NCBI GenBank assembly: GCA_040365065.1
Contig: BAABNI010000008.1
Location: 62,001 to 126,000, forward strand
Length of the DNA: 64,000 bases
From: Pelagadaptatus aseana
GTDB taxonomy: Bacteria > Pseudomonadota > Gammaproteobacteria > Pseudomonadales > Cellvibrionaceae
Direction of reading: 5' to 3'
The notes beneath the pieces were generated by a model. The model was not told where the DNA came from. It made no database searches and was given only the letters and a program-made list of their open reading frames with translations. Position numbers and translations under genes: made by a program. This document shows positions 45,620 to 54,300 of this stretch, piece after piece. Within the stretch, counting starts at the first letter, position 1. Every line of letters begins with the position of its first letter.

Positions 45620-46105
45620 ATGACAACCAGCTCTACAAAAAGCAAAGCAAGTGAAGATCCGGTATTGCAGTGGGTAACCTTCAGACTGGCCGGAGAGACC
45701 TACGGCATTAACGTAATGCAGGTTCAGGAGGTATTGCGTTATTCCGAGATCGCCCCGGTACCTGGTGCTCCCACCTACGTGTTGGGAATCATCAACTTGC
45801 GCGGCAACGTTGTGACGGTTATTGACACTCGTCACCGCTTTGGCCTGGAGTCCGGCGAGATCACAGACAATACCCGTATTGTGATTATCGAAGCCGACAA
45901 CCATGTGGTTGGTATTCTGGTCGATAGCGTGGCCGAGGTTGTGTACCTAAGACAATCAGAAATTGAAACGGCACCAAACGTCGGAAATGATGAAAGTGCC
46001 AAGTTTATTCAAGGGGTTTGTCACAAGAACGATGAATTGTTGATTCTCATCGAGCTGGACAAACTGTTAACAGACGAAGAGTGGGCCGAACTGGAGAGCG
46101 TATAA
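45620..46105 (+). CDS. cheW: Chemotaxis coupling protein CheW (flagellar system)
   Basis: 161 residues from ATG 45620 (GAGG 10 bases upstream; GTG 45614 is an alternative). One CheW domain (LQWVTFRLAGETYGINVMQVQEVLRYSEI, LGIINLRGNVVTVIDTRHRFG, VVGILVDSVAEVVYL, LLILIELDKLLTDEEW). Couples receptors to the flagellar CheA. Confidence 0.97.
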   Translation: MTTSSTKSKASEDPVLQWVTFRLAGETYGINVMQVQEVLRYSEIAPVPGAPTYVLGIINLRGNVVTVIDTRHRFGLESGEITDNTRIVIIEADNHVVGILVDSVAEVVYLRQSEIETAPNVGNDESAKFIQGVCHKNDELLILIELDKLLTDEEWAELESV

Positions 46106-46152
46106 GCCACCAGTCACCGAACCCGCTCTGGCAGTGAAGAGGTTCAAGAGTT

Positions 46153-46623
46153 ATGTCGAGTACTATGTGGATGAATTTTGCCTTGATAGGCAGCATTGGC
46201 ATCAGTTGGATGGCGTTGGCTCTTGCGATGGTTTGCTATGGACGCTTACGCAAACAGTCACTGCTGACTCAGCGGTTGTATCAGCGCCTCGATCATAATC
46301 TGCAGATGACCAATAATGGTTCTATCGGCATGGGGCGCCGATTGATTGCACTGGAAAAACAGTTGCAGCAAATAGATGCAGCCGAAGCCGCTAACGAAGT
46401 CGCTTCTGAAAATTTGGTGCAGGTGGCTGAAGCAGAAACGGTTGTCGCGACCGACAAAGCCCCCAATCCTATTGAAGGGCTGGCCCCTGATCTGGCTGAT
46501 GCCGCTCGTTTACTTAATGCCGGGCTCAATACGGAAGAAGTTGCCCGTCGCTGTGGCATATCTCGTGCGGAGGCTTCTTTGATGGAGCTGATGCATTCCC
46601 AAGTTAAAAACGCTGCCGCCTGA
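46153..46623 (+). CDS. DUF2802-family membrane protein
   Basis: 156 residues. One N-terminal transmembrane helix (MNFALIGSIGISWMALALAMVCYG), a coiled segment (RRLIALEKQLQQID), and a C-terminal helix-turn-helix-like part (AARLLNAGLNTEEVARRCGISRAEASLMELM). DUF2802 genes follow cheW in Pseudomonas-type flagellar clusters; the job is not established. It is the last gene of the flagellar/chemotaxis run. Confidence 0.88.
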   Translation: MSSTMWMNFALIGSIGISWMALALAMVCYGRLRKQSLLTQRLYQRLDHNLQMTNNGSIGMGRRLIALEKQLQQIDAAEAANEVASENLVQVAEAETVVATDKAPNPIEGLAPDLADAARLLNAGLNTEEVARRCGISRAEASLMELMHSQVKNAAA

Positions 46624-46643
46624 TAGACGAACAGGTGCATATC

Positions 46644-47210
46644 ATGTCGCGGCTTCGTTATTTCGCTATTCTGGCCTTTATGGCAAGTGCCTTATCTGCT
46701 TGCAGCTTTGTGGATGTGCGCGATCAGGTTACCTATGAACACGATGGCAAGCGGGTACCGGAAGAAATCATTCAGCAAATCACGGCTGGCAAAACCACCC
46801 GCAAGTGGGTGATGGAATACCTTGGTAAACCCGATGCCATGAAGAGTCATAAAAATGGCTCTGAAGTGTTCACCTACCGTTTTTCCGAAAATAAAAACCA
46901 ACGTGTACGCGTCCTGTTTCTCTTCAAATACGAGGACACCGGGCACAAAGAAAAGCATGTTTTTATTCAGTTTGTGAATGGCCGTGTCCACAAATTGTGG
47001 CGCGACTACACGCTGCCGATGATCCCGGAAAACATGTACGACTATCAAATCATTGATACGGTAGAGAAAGAGCCGCCGCTGTGGGAAACCCTCACCAAAC
47101 AAGAGCCGGTTCAGGCTGAAACGGCACCTCAGAAAAGGACTCCGCAGCCTTCCGTTAATGATTCCGGGCTACAGCGATCTAACAGTGACGATTGGTGGTG
47201 GCCACTTTAA
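46644..47210 (+). CDS. BamE/SmpA-OmlA-like lipoprotein
   Basis: 188 residues from ATG 46644 (GTG 46635 possible). Signal peptide with lipobox ALSAC. The I-x-x-G-K-T...V-x-x-LGKPD pattern (IQQITAGKTTRKWVMEYLGKPD) is that of the SmpA/OmlA (BamE) fold. The last 40 residues are low complexity and end in Trp-Trp-Trp-Pro-Leu. A paralogue of BamE rather than BamE itself is likely because of the length. It converges with the fecR-like gene 16 bases downstream. Confidence 0.72.
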   Translation: MSRLRYFAILAFMASALSACSFVDVRDQVTYEHDGKRVPEEIIQQITAGKTTRKWVMEYLGKPDAMKSHKNGSEVFTYRFSENKNQRVRVLFLFKYEDTGHKEKHVFIQFVNGRVHKLWRDYTLPMIPENMYDYQIIDTVEKEPPLWETLTKQEPVQAETAPQKRTPQPSVNDSGLQRSNSDDWWWPL

Positions 47211-47226
47211 TCCAACCCTGTGCCTA

Positions 47227-47937
47227 TTAGTCCAGACAATCTTCTTCAATGGTGTCGCCTACCATTGAAGAAGGGATCCCTACGCGTACAGCTTCTTCTG
47301 CCGTCAGTATCCGCGCTACACGGGTGTTGTTTTCAATGTGCGAATATTGCCCCGCGCTTATCTGCTGTCGGCCGCCATCATTGATGGCTGTTACCGCACC
47401 TTCCATAACATCGATATAGAGCCCTGCATCGGGAACCTGACCAGCTAGGTTGGTTTCATCAATACAATCCTGTTCCTGAGCGCAAAGCAGCAAGCCAAAA
47501 TGGGTTCCCCGGATACCTATGGTGGCGTGGCTGGTGTAGGTTAATTGCCGATCGGGGTTGCGCTTGCCAATCAAGCCGGTGATGGAGCGCAAACTGCCTT
47601 TGAGTAGATTGAGAGTGTAGCGGTCCTGTTCGGGAGCATCGGTTTTAAATCGATAATTCTCAATTCTGATTTCACTGTTGGGACGAATGATCAGATTGCC
47701 GCCATCGGTAAATTTAATGCGCGCATAACTCTGTTTGGCAGTAATCAAAAGGTCGCCTTCATTTACGGCCGAGTTCTTGGTCAAAGCCCGTCGAGAATCG
47801 GAATCCATTTCCAGGCTGACGAGTTCCCCTCGCAGATGGGAAACCGTACCAACCAGTGACGTCGATTCAGTTGCTGATAGCGAGGCTGAGAATCCGCAAC
47901 TGAACAATATAGCCAGATGCAGCTTGCTGATGGTCAT
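47227..47937 (-). CDS. FecR-domain periplasmic protein
   Basis: 236 residues with a signal peptide (AILFSCGFSASLSA). A FecR-like domain is seen (VGTVSHLRGELVSL, GDLLITAKQSYARIKFTDGGNLIIRPNSEIRIENY, ATIGIRGTHFGLLLC), with two Cys close together. Classical FecR is a sigma-factor regulator with a cytoplasmic end; here there is no such part and no sigma-factor gene nearby. It is the last gene of the giant-protein operon, 14 bases after the M50-HlyD gene, so a role at the cell envelope with that export system is possible. Confidence 0.8.
   Translation of the reverse strand: MTISKLHLAILFSCGFSASLSATESTSLVGTVSHLRGELVSLEMDSDSRRALTKNSAVNEGDLLITAKQSYARIKFTDGGNLIIRPNSEIRIENYRFKTDAPEQDRYTLNLLKGSLRSITGLIGKRNPDRQLTYTSHATIGIRGTHFGLLLCAQEQDCIDETNLAGQVPDAGLYIDVMEGAVTAINDGGRQQISAGQYSHIENNTRVARILTAEEAVRVGIPSSMVGDTIEEDCLD
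47241..47273. repeat. 13-bp perfect inverted repeat at the convergent gene ends
   Basis: CTTCTTCAATGGT (47241-47253), seven-base loop, ACCATTGAAGAAG (47261-47273). It lies inside the last codons of the FecR-like gene and about 30 bases after the stop of the BamE-like gene. It may protect or terminate one of the converging transcripts; no U-tract follows on either side. Confidence 0.6.
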
Positions 47938-47951
47938 ATTGTTGTCTCCTT

Positions 47952-50060
47952 TTAAAAACTGGCCTCGCGAACAAAAAACACAGCAACAGCACGGAAGAAA
48001 TCGTCCAGATAGGCTTTGGGTTGACCCTGAATCACGACATTGCCCCGCAGGGATTTCAAGGTCGCTGCAGCTTCAAGTTGAGATTCGTCTAGGGTCAACG
48101 TAACCCGATAGTGAGCTTGCTCCGGGGTTAATCCAGAATCCGATTCGCGCACCAGTATCTTTCCGCCGTGGGTTGATGCCAATATGTCATCCTCCAGAAT
48201 GCGGGTCGCGTCAGGCTCAATGGTACTTACCAAAAGTTCGAAGGGCGTGTGGCTGCCGGAATCGGTATAAAATCGCGCGCGGTCGCCTTCTTTGAGCCGG
48301 GACAACTGCGCTTCGGTCACATAGGTGGTGACTTGCCACTGGCTTTTATCAACCAGCTGGCCAAGAATTTGTTTGTCTCCTATCCAGTCCCCTGAACGAA
48401 TATCAGGAGCGGCAAAATAGAAATGCCCATTCAAGGGGGCAACCAGAGAATAACGTTTTATTTCGTCGTCGATCAGCTGCTGTTCACTGCGGGTTTTCAG
48501 CATTTCTGCCTGAAGACGTTGTCGGTTCTCACGAAAGCTCGCTTCTACCAGTGCCGTCTGTAATTGCCAGTCCAGACTTTTAAGTTTCGCATTCAAGTTC
48601 TGTTTCTGGAACATCAGGTCGGGATTGGTCAACATCATTAGGGTGTCGCCGGCATTCAGGTAGCTGCCATCGGATACCATAATGTTATCGATTCTTGCGG
48701 CACCGGGGGAGGTGATGTCGGCGGATCGCTCTGGCTGAAGAATACCTTGAGCTTCAATACGCCCGTCCCAGGGAATGGCAAGTAACAGCAGCGCAATCAA
48801 GAAGCCAAATCCCGTTAACCAGCTTCTGCCAGAAGCCAGAATGGCACGCCACTGTGACGTCCAGTGCGAAAGCTCTTTCAATATGGGTGCGGCGATAAAC
48901 CACCAGAGTTCCATTGCTGCCAGCAGGGGACCCAGTGGTTTGGGTAGCATTTGATAGAGCAGCCAGGCGATACCGATAAAAATAATCAAACGATACAGCC
49001 AGGTGGCAAAGCAGAATGCGATGATCAAGCGCTGGCGTTCCGGTGGCAGGGGTTCTGGTGCTGGTTGTGCCAGACCGAATAAGCCGTTGCGCAGCCACCA
49101 TTTACCGAGGGCAAAGCTACGCTGATGCAGGTTTGGCATGTCGAGCCAGTCCATCACCAGAAAATAGCCATCAAAGCGCAGGAAAGGTGACAGGTTAATA
49201 AGCAGGGAGGAAATCCAAGTGGTACTCGCCAGCAAAAAAGCGGCGTTGCGCAGCTGTCCTTCTGGCAACAGGGACCAGACCAGGGTGGCCCAGGCGGCAA
49301 TCGCCAATTCAACCATAATACCTGCGCTGCCCACTGCGAGACGTTGCCTTTTACTGCGTAACCTCCATACATCGTTAACGTCGGTATATGCCATCGGCAA
49401 CAGCAGCAGGAAAGCAACGCCCATGGTAGGCACGCGACAGCCATAGCGCTTGGCGGTAAAAGCATGCCCGAGTTCATGCAGAAATTTTACGAGAGCGATG
49501 GTCAAGCCAAACGCAATCACGCCCTGCCAGGTAAACAAATTCACCAGAGACGAGCTGAATGTCTGCCATTGCTGTGACAGTTGCATCAAGCCCACAGCAA
49601 GTACCACTAAGGTCAGTAACAGGAAGCTTTTACCAAACAGAGGCGTTACTTTGGCCAAGTGACGATCAAGCCAGCGGTCGGGGTGCCATAGGGGAACCCG
49701 GAAAAACAGGTAGTGTTGTACCAGTTTTTTACCCAGAGAGGGGGACTGCTGTTCTCGTTCGGCAAACCAGCGACTGCTTTGGGGGTCGTGTCGTTGGATC
49801 AATTCATTGTCGCTAAGAAAACCGATCAGATTTTCCATGTCGTCTTTATCGGTGGTAATGGTGGTTTCGACATCGATGGCTTCGAGAACTTTCTGGCTGT
49901 CCCCCAGATGCCAACGCGACAGCATTTCAAAGCTCTGCCAATCGATGCGAAAGAACAGATTCCGTACCGGATCCTGCAGGGACCAGTTAGGAGCTCCGCT
50001 GTGGCTGCTGGGTGCTGTATGAAGAATCAGGTCTTCGCGCAAACGGGGCAGGCTGGCCAT
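47952..50060 (-). CDS. M50 (site-2-type) metalloprotease fused to a HlyD-type adaptor
   Basis: 702 residues from ATG 50060 (preceded by GGGGTGG; GTG 50069 is possible). N-terminal cytoplasmic part of about 140 residues, then several transmembrane helices with the zinc motif HELGH at 195-199 (FLHELGHAFTAKRYG) and the second M50 motif NLSPFLRFDGYFLVMDW. The C-terminal half is a HlyD/biotinyl-lipoyl adaptor (GRIEAQGILQPERSADITSPG, GSYLNAGDTLMMLTNPDLM) with a coiled hairpin. The catalytic residues look intact. The start overlaps the preceding adaptor gene, so the two are made together. Confidence 0.88.
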   Translation of the reverse strand: MASLPRLREDLILHTAPSSHSGAPNWSLQDPVRNLFFRIDWQSFEMLSRWHLGDSQKVLEAIDVETTITTDKDDMENLIGFLSDNELIQRHDPQSSRWFAEREQQSPSLGKKLVQHYLFFRVPLWHPDRWLDRHLAKVTPLFGKSFLLLTLVVLAVGLMQLSQQWQTFSSSLVNLFTWQGVIAFGLTIALVKFLHELGHAFTAKRYGCRVPTMGVAFLLLLPMAYTDVNDVWRLRSKRQRLAVGSAGIMVELAIAAWATLVWSLLPEGQLRNAAFLLASTTWISSLLINLSPFLRFDGYFLVMDWLDMPNLHQRSFALGKWWLRNGLFGLAQPAPEPLPPERQRLIIAFCFATWLYRLIIFIGIAWLLYQMLPKPLGPLLAAMELWWFIAAPILKELSHWTSQWRAILASGRSWLTGFGFLIALLLLAIPWDGRIEAQGILQPERSADITSPGAARIDNIMVSDGSYLNAGDTLMMLTNPDLMFQKQNLNAKLKSLDWQLQTALVEASFRENRQRLQAEMLKTRSEQQLIDDEIKRYSLVAPLNGHFYFAAPDIRSGDWIGDKQILGQLVDKSQWQVTTYVTEAQLSRLKEGDRARFYTDSGSHTPFELLVSTIEPDATRILEDDILASTHGGKILVRESDSGLTPEQAHYRVTLTLDESQLEAAATLKSLRGNVVIQGQPKAYLDDFFRAVAVFFVREASF

Positions 50061-50062
50061 GT

Positions 50063-51397
50063 TTACCACCCCAGCCAGCTTCTAAGTGATGCCAGAGGAC
50101 GCCGGATGACCCAGTAGCCAAGGCTGACGGGAGCGCCGTATAACTTCAGCGTCCCCTTAAGGCCCAGCTGTGGTAAATCCTGTTGCCCCGATAATGATGC
50201 GCGTACCCGATAGGCGTAGTGGCCTTCAGGTCTCAGGCTGGCTGCGTGGGCAACGTAATTCAGACTGGCCCGAACTGGTTCAAGGGGGCGGGCATTCAGG
50301 TAAAGCAGAGCCTCGCTGCCCGGTGACAATTCGATGACATCCTCGGGGGCCAGCCAGGCTTCTATTTCGATCTGATCCGGAGTGGCAATGACCATGATTT
50401 TCTCACCGGTAATCACCGGCCGACCTTCCCAATGGGATGGGTCCTGAAACAGGGCGATGCCCTGTCGTTCGGCGTTGACCTTGCCTCTGAGTTTAAGGGA
50501 TTGCAGGTATTCCAGTTCCTGCTGGCGTTCAGTGATTCTGGCTTGCAACAGGGCTAGGTCGGCTTTCAGACGGGTGTCGAACAGGGCTTGCTGAGCCTTT
50601 TGGCGGTATTCGGTTTTGGCAACTCGCAGTGCATCGGTGGTGATTTGCAGACGGTTGTTGATTTCTGTCTGATCGTACACAAACAAAGCTGTGTTGAGAT
50701 CCACTGATTGATAAGGACTGACCACAATATCGGCAATAACACCATCCAGCGGTGCTCTAACAACTTTGGGCTCAAAGGGAATGATTTCGCCCGGAGCAAG
50801 AACACTCAGTCGCACGGGCAAAAACAGACTGGCAATTACCAGAGCAGCAACCCAAAAGCGCACCGAGCGAAACCACTGTAGAGGTCTCCTTAATGTGGCA
50901 GTGCCTGATTGAAGCCATCCGTGTTGATGGCTCGAGTGGAGCTGATAGGACTGCTGCCAGATACTCAGCCATTCTGACAGGTTGCTGAGATCGCTGTCGT
51001 GCCAGTAGTGCTCGCGAACCAGCAACAAACCGCCCGTTGACAGGGGGATAAACAGGGCAAAATCGGGGAGCCATTGCCCCCACTCGGCGTTCAGTGTTTC
51101 CGGCAGTTGATCCGGTGTTATACGCTGCGGCTGTTGGTAGGTCTGTTTATTCAGACATGCGAAAACCTGTTTCAGCCAAAGCGTATAGGGGGCATTGGCC
51201 TCCGCTGCGGCAACGCCGGAAACAACCGGTTCCTTGCCGGGTTGCCACAGAACCGCTTGACGATAGGGGCAGAGAGTATGGGTCTCATTGACGAGCAGGA
51301 ATCTCAGTTCGGCTTCAGTCTCGGCCTCACGGCTGCGTCGGGATAACACAGTGAGAGCCTGCAGGGCACCGGGGTTGTGCAACAGATGCTCCGCCAT
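50063..51397 (-). CDS. HlyD-type membrane adaptor with a large N-terminal cytoplasmic domain
   Basis: 444 residues; its ATG overlaps the stop of the giant gene (TGATG). About 180 N-terminal residues form a soluble domain without a certain family (weakly GAF-like: LRFLLVNETHTLCPYRQAVLWQ, FALFIPLSTGGLLLV). One transmembrane helix (RFWVAALVIASLFLPVRLS) follows, then the HlyD barrel/lipoyl and coiled hairpin parts (VLAPGEIIPFEPKVVRAPLDG, LDTRL...QARITERQQELEYLQ). It is topologically a periplasmic adaptor of a type I-like exporter. Confidence 0.82.
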   Translation of the reverse strand: MAEHLLHNPGALQALTVLSRRSREAETEAELRFLLVNETHTLCPYRQAVLWQPGKEPVVSGVAAAEANAPYTLWLKQVFACLNKQTYQQPQRITPDQLPETLNAEWGQWLPDFALFIPLSTGGLLLVREHYWHDSDLSNLSEWLSIWQQSYQLHSSHQHGWLQSGTATLRRPLQWFRSVRFWVAALVIASLFLPVRLSVLAPGEIIPFEPKVVRAPLDGVIADIVVSPYQSVDLNTALFVYDQTEINNRLQITTDALRVAKTEYRQKAQQALFDTRLKADLALLQARITERQQELEYLQSLKLRGKVNAERQGIALFQDPSHWEGRPVITGEKIMVIATPDQIEIEAWLAPEDVIELSPGSEALLYLNARPLEPVRASLNYVAHAASLRPEGHYAYRVRASLSGQQDLPQLGLKGTLKLYGAPVSLGYWVIRRPLASLRSWLGW

Positions 51398-54300
51398 CAG
51401 GACTCCATCCTGAGCGTGCGCGCCGTATCAATGCGCTGTTCGTAGTCGGATTTCCAGGCCATAAGGTTTTGCTGGCGCAGTTGATCGGAGAACGAGGGTG
51501 AGCCAATCCCGGCGCTGCTGTCTGGCTCCAGACGCAGGGTAATCAGAGTCTCGACCTGCTGCCCCGATTCATCCCGGGCAATTACTTTGATCATTAACTC
51601 GCCGATAAAATCTTCTGGCGGTGTACCAGTGAATTCGCCACTTTGCGGATCAAATTCAAGCCATTCCGGCAGCTCCGAACCATCGGCCATGGATGCGGAA
51701 TAACTGATCAGGGCATCGGGGTTGCCATGCCTGAAAGCATCGGCCGGTATTGCATAGCTGAATTGCTCGCTCCCGGTTGCAAATGTTTGCGTGGGCAGAG
51801 CCGAAGGCGATTCAAACCGATAATTGTTGCTGTCAGGCGCGCTACTATCCAAGCTGTCCGTTTCCGATAAGGCACGGTCAAGCATGCGCTCCACCTGTTG
51901 TAGATCCTGTGCGGCCGCGTCGGAAAACTTTTCCAGCCAGTGTAACTGGCATGCCTCCCGGGCTTGTTGCTCATGGAATTGGATCGCCTGAGGGGTAAGC
52001 TGCTCGGGTCTGGGGATCAGGTTGCGACTGTCGGCAATCAGGTCGCTGTTGCCCTGTTCATCAATCAATTGATTGATGCTTGGAATGCTACTGTCGAGAT
52101 TATGTATCTGCGACAAATAGACATCGCCACTGGATGGCAGTGGTTCCAGAACGATATCGCTGCCAGCGTCTAGGATGTCTGCCGCATCATCCTGCAAGAT
52201 CGGGTTGGGGTCTTCGATGAAGATATTCGGAGGGTCGGTAATACCTTCAATCACAATGCTCAAGGTCGTATTGACGGCGCTGCCATCGCCATCAATCAGC
52301 GTATAGGTAAAGACTTCTGTGAGCTGTTCGCCATCGTTCAGGCGGGTTACGGTGGTATTGGTGTTATCGAGGGTGTAGCTGTAACTGCCATCGGCGGCCA
52401 TGCGCAAACTGCCGAAGGCTCCGTTGATGCTGCGGTTTACTGTTCCCGGAGCAATCAGATTGGTGCCGGTGTCGCCCTGGGTTACTCCGGCAATGGTTAA
52501 ATTGCCATCGATATTGGCCAGGTCGCCGGTTACCGGGTCAGTGATGACGTTACCGCTGACGGTATCGCTGACATCGTCCTCTACCACGGTGTTCTGATCA
52601 GCAACGGCGGTGGGGATGGTATCGGTAATCAGAATATCAAGTGTGTCATTGGCGGTATTGCCAATGCGGTCGGCGATATCGATGATGATGCTGTCGATTA
52701 CCTCGCCGGCACTGTGATCTTTGCCCAGCCCGGATGGCGTGTAGTCGTAACTGAAGTCGCCGGTTAGGCCATCATAGGCGGTAATGGTAAGGGTGCCTTC
52801 CGTGGTGATGATGGCGACAGGGTAGGTGTTGGGCAGCAGGTCGGTACCACCTACCGTCAGCACAGAAAGATCCGGCAGCAGTGGCTGGATGTTGAACTGG
52901 CCGCTGAGGGTTTCATTTTCGGGAATGCTGATGTCACCGCTGTCAGCGGCATTGTCATCATTGATGGTGATCACCGGCAGTGCGCTGGTGCCATCGATGG
53001 TGATATCCAGTGTGGTGCTGCTGAGACTGCCATCGGTATCACCCAGTGTATAGGTAAAGGTTTCGACCAGCGATTGGGTGGTATTCAATGCCTGCACAGC
53101 AAACAGGGTGTTGTCCAGAACATAGGTGTAACTGCCATCGGGTAGGATGGTCAGGGTGCCATAGCTGCCCGGTACGGCCACGCCTACAGTGGCCGGTGAT
53201 GACAAGTCCACGCCGGTGTTGCCGGCGGCGAGTCCCACTACGGTGTTGGGTAAATCGCCACTGAGGTCGTCGGGCCCCGAGACGCCGGTGATGACATTGC
53301 CGGTTATGGTGTCGGGTAGCGTGGCTTCGGTGATGTTATTGGCATCGGTTACAGCAACAGGCGCTGTGTCGACGATTTGAATGGTCATGGTGTTGTTGGC
53401 AATCTGGGCCAGGCCATCGACCACACGAATGGTGATGTTATCGATCACAGCACCGGCTGTGTGATTACGGCTATTGCCAGTGGGATCGTAGTTGTAGGCC
53501 ACTACCCCAGTTGTCTGGTCAAAACTGGTAATGGTGATGGTGCCCTCGGCCGTGGGAATGGCAACCGGGTAGGGGCCGGTAGTGACATCGGTGCTGTTGA
53601 CGGTTAGCGCGGCAATATTATTCAGCGGGGTTACCAGAAAGACCCCGGCAAAGTTACTGTCTTCTTCAACATCTACTTCACCGACATTGGCGCCATTGAT
53701 ATCCGGGATGGTAATGGTGGGATTGTCATTGATGCCGTTGATGGTCACCTGAATCGTATTAAAACTGGTGCTGCCGTCACTGTCTTCGAGCGTATAGGTA
53801 AAGACATCGGTGATACTTTGGCCGCCATTGAGGGCTTTGACTACGTTGTTGTTGATGTCCAGATTGTAGGTGTAGGTACCGTTACTGGCCACGGTGATGT
53901 CACCAAAACTGCCATTGACTGTGACACCCACAGTCAGAGGGTCAATCAGCGGGGCGCCGGTGGCGCCAACGGCAATGCCGGATACTACAACCGGTGTGTC
54001 GGTGTTGATGCTGTCATTGAGCATGATATTGCCGCTGCTACTCACCGGTGTCAGTGCCTCGGTGAGGCTGATATTGTCGACTACGGCGACCGGAGCATCG
54101 TCAAGAATCAAAATGTCCAGCGTTTCGCTGGCGGTTTCCGCGGTATTGTCGGTAATGGTGATGGTGATGCTGTCGACGATTTCGCCACCACTGTGATCTT
54201 TGGGGGCGGCAGCGGGCGTGTAGTTGTAGCTGACTTCACCGCTGCTGGCATCGTAACCGGTTATGGTCAGTGTGCCTTCGGTGCTACCAATGACGATGGG

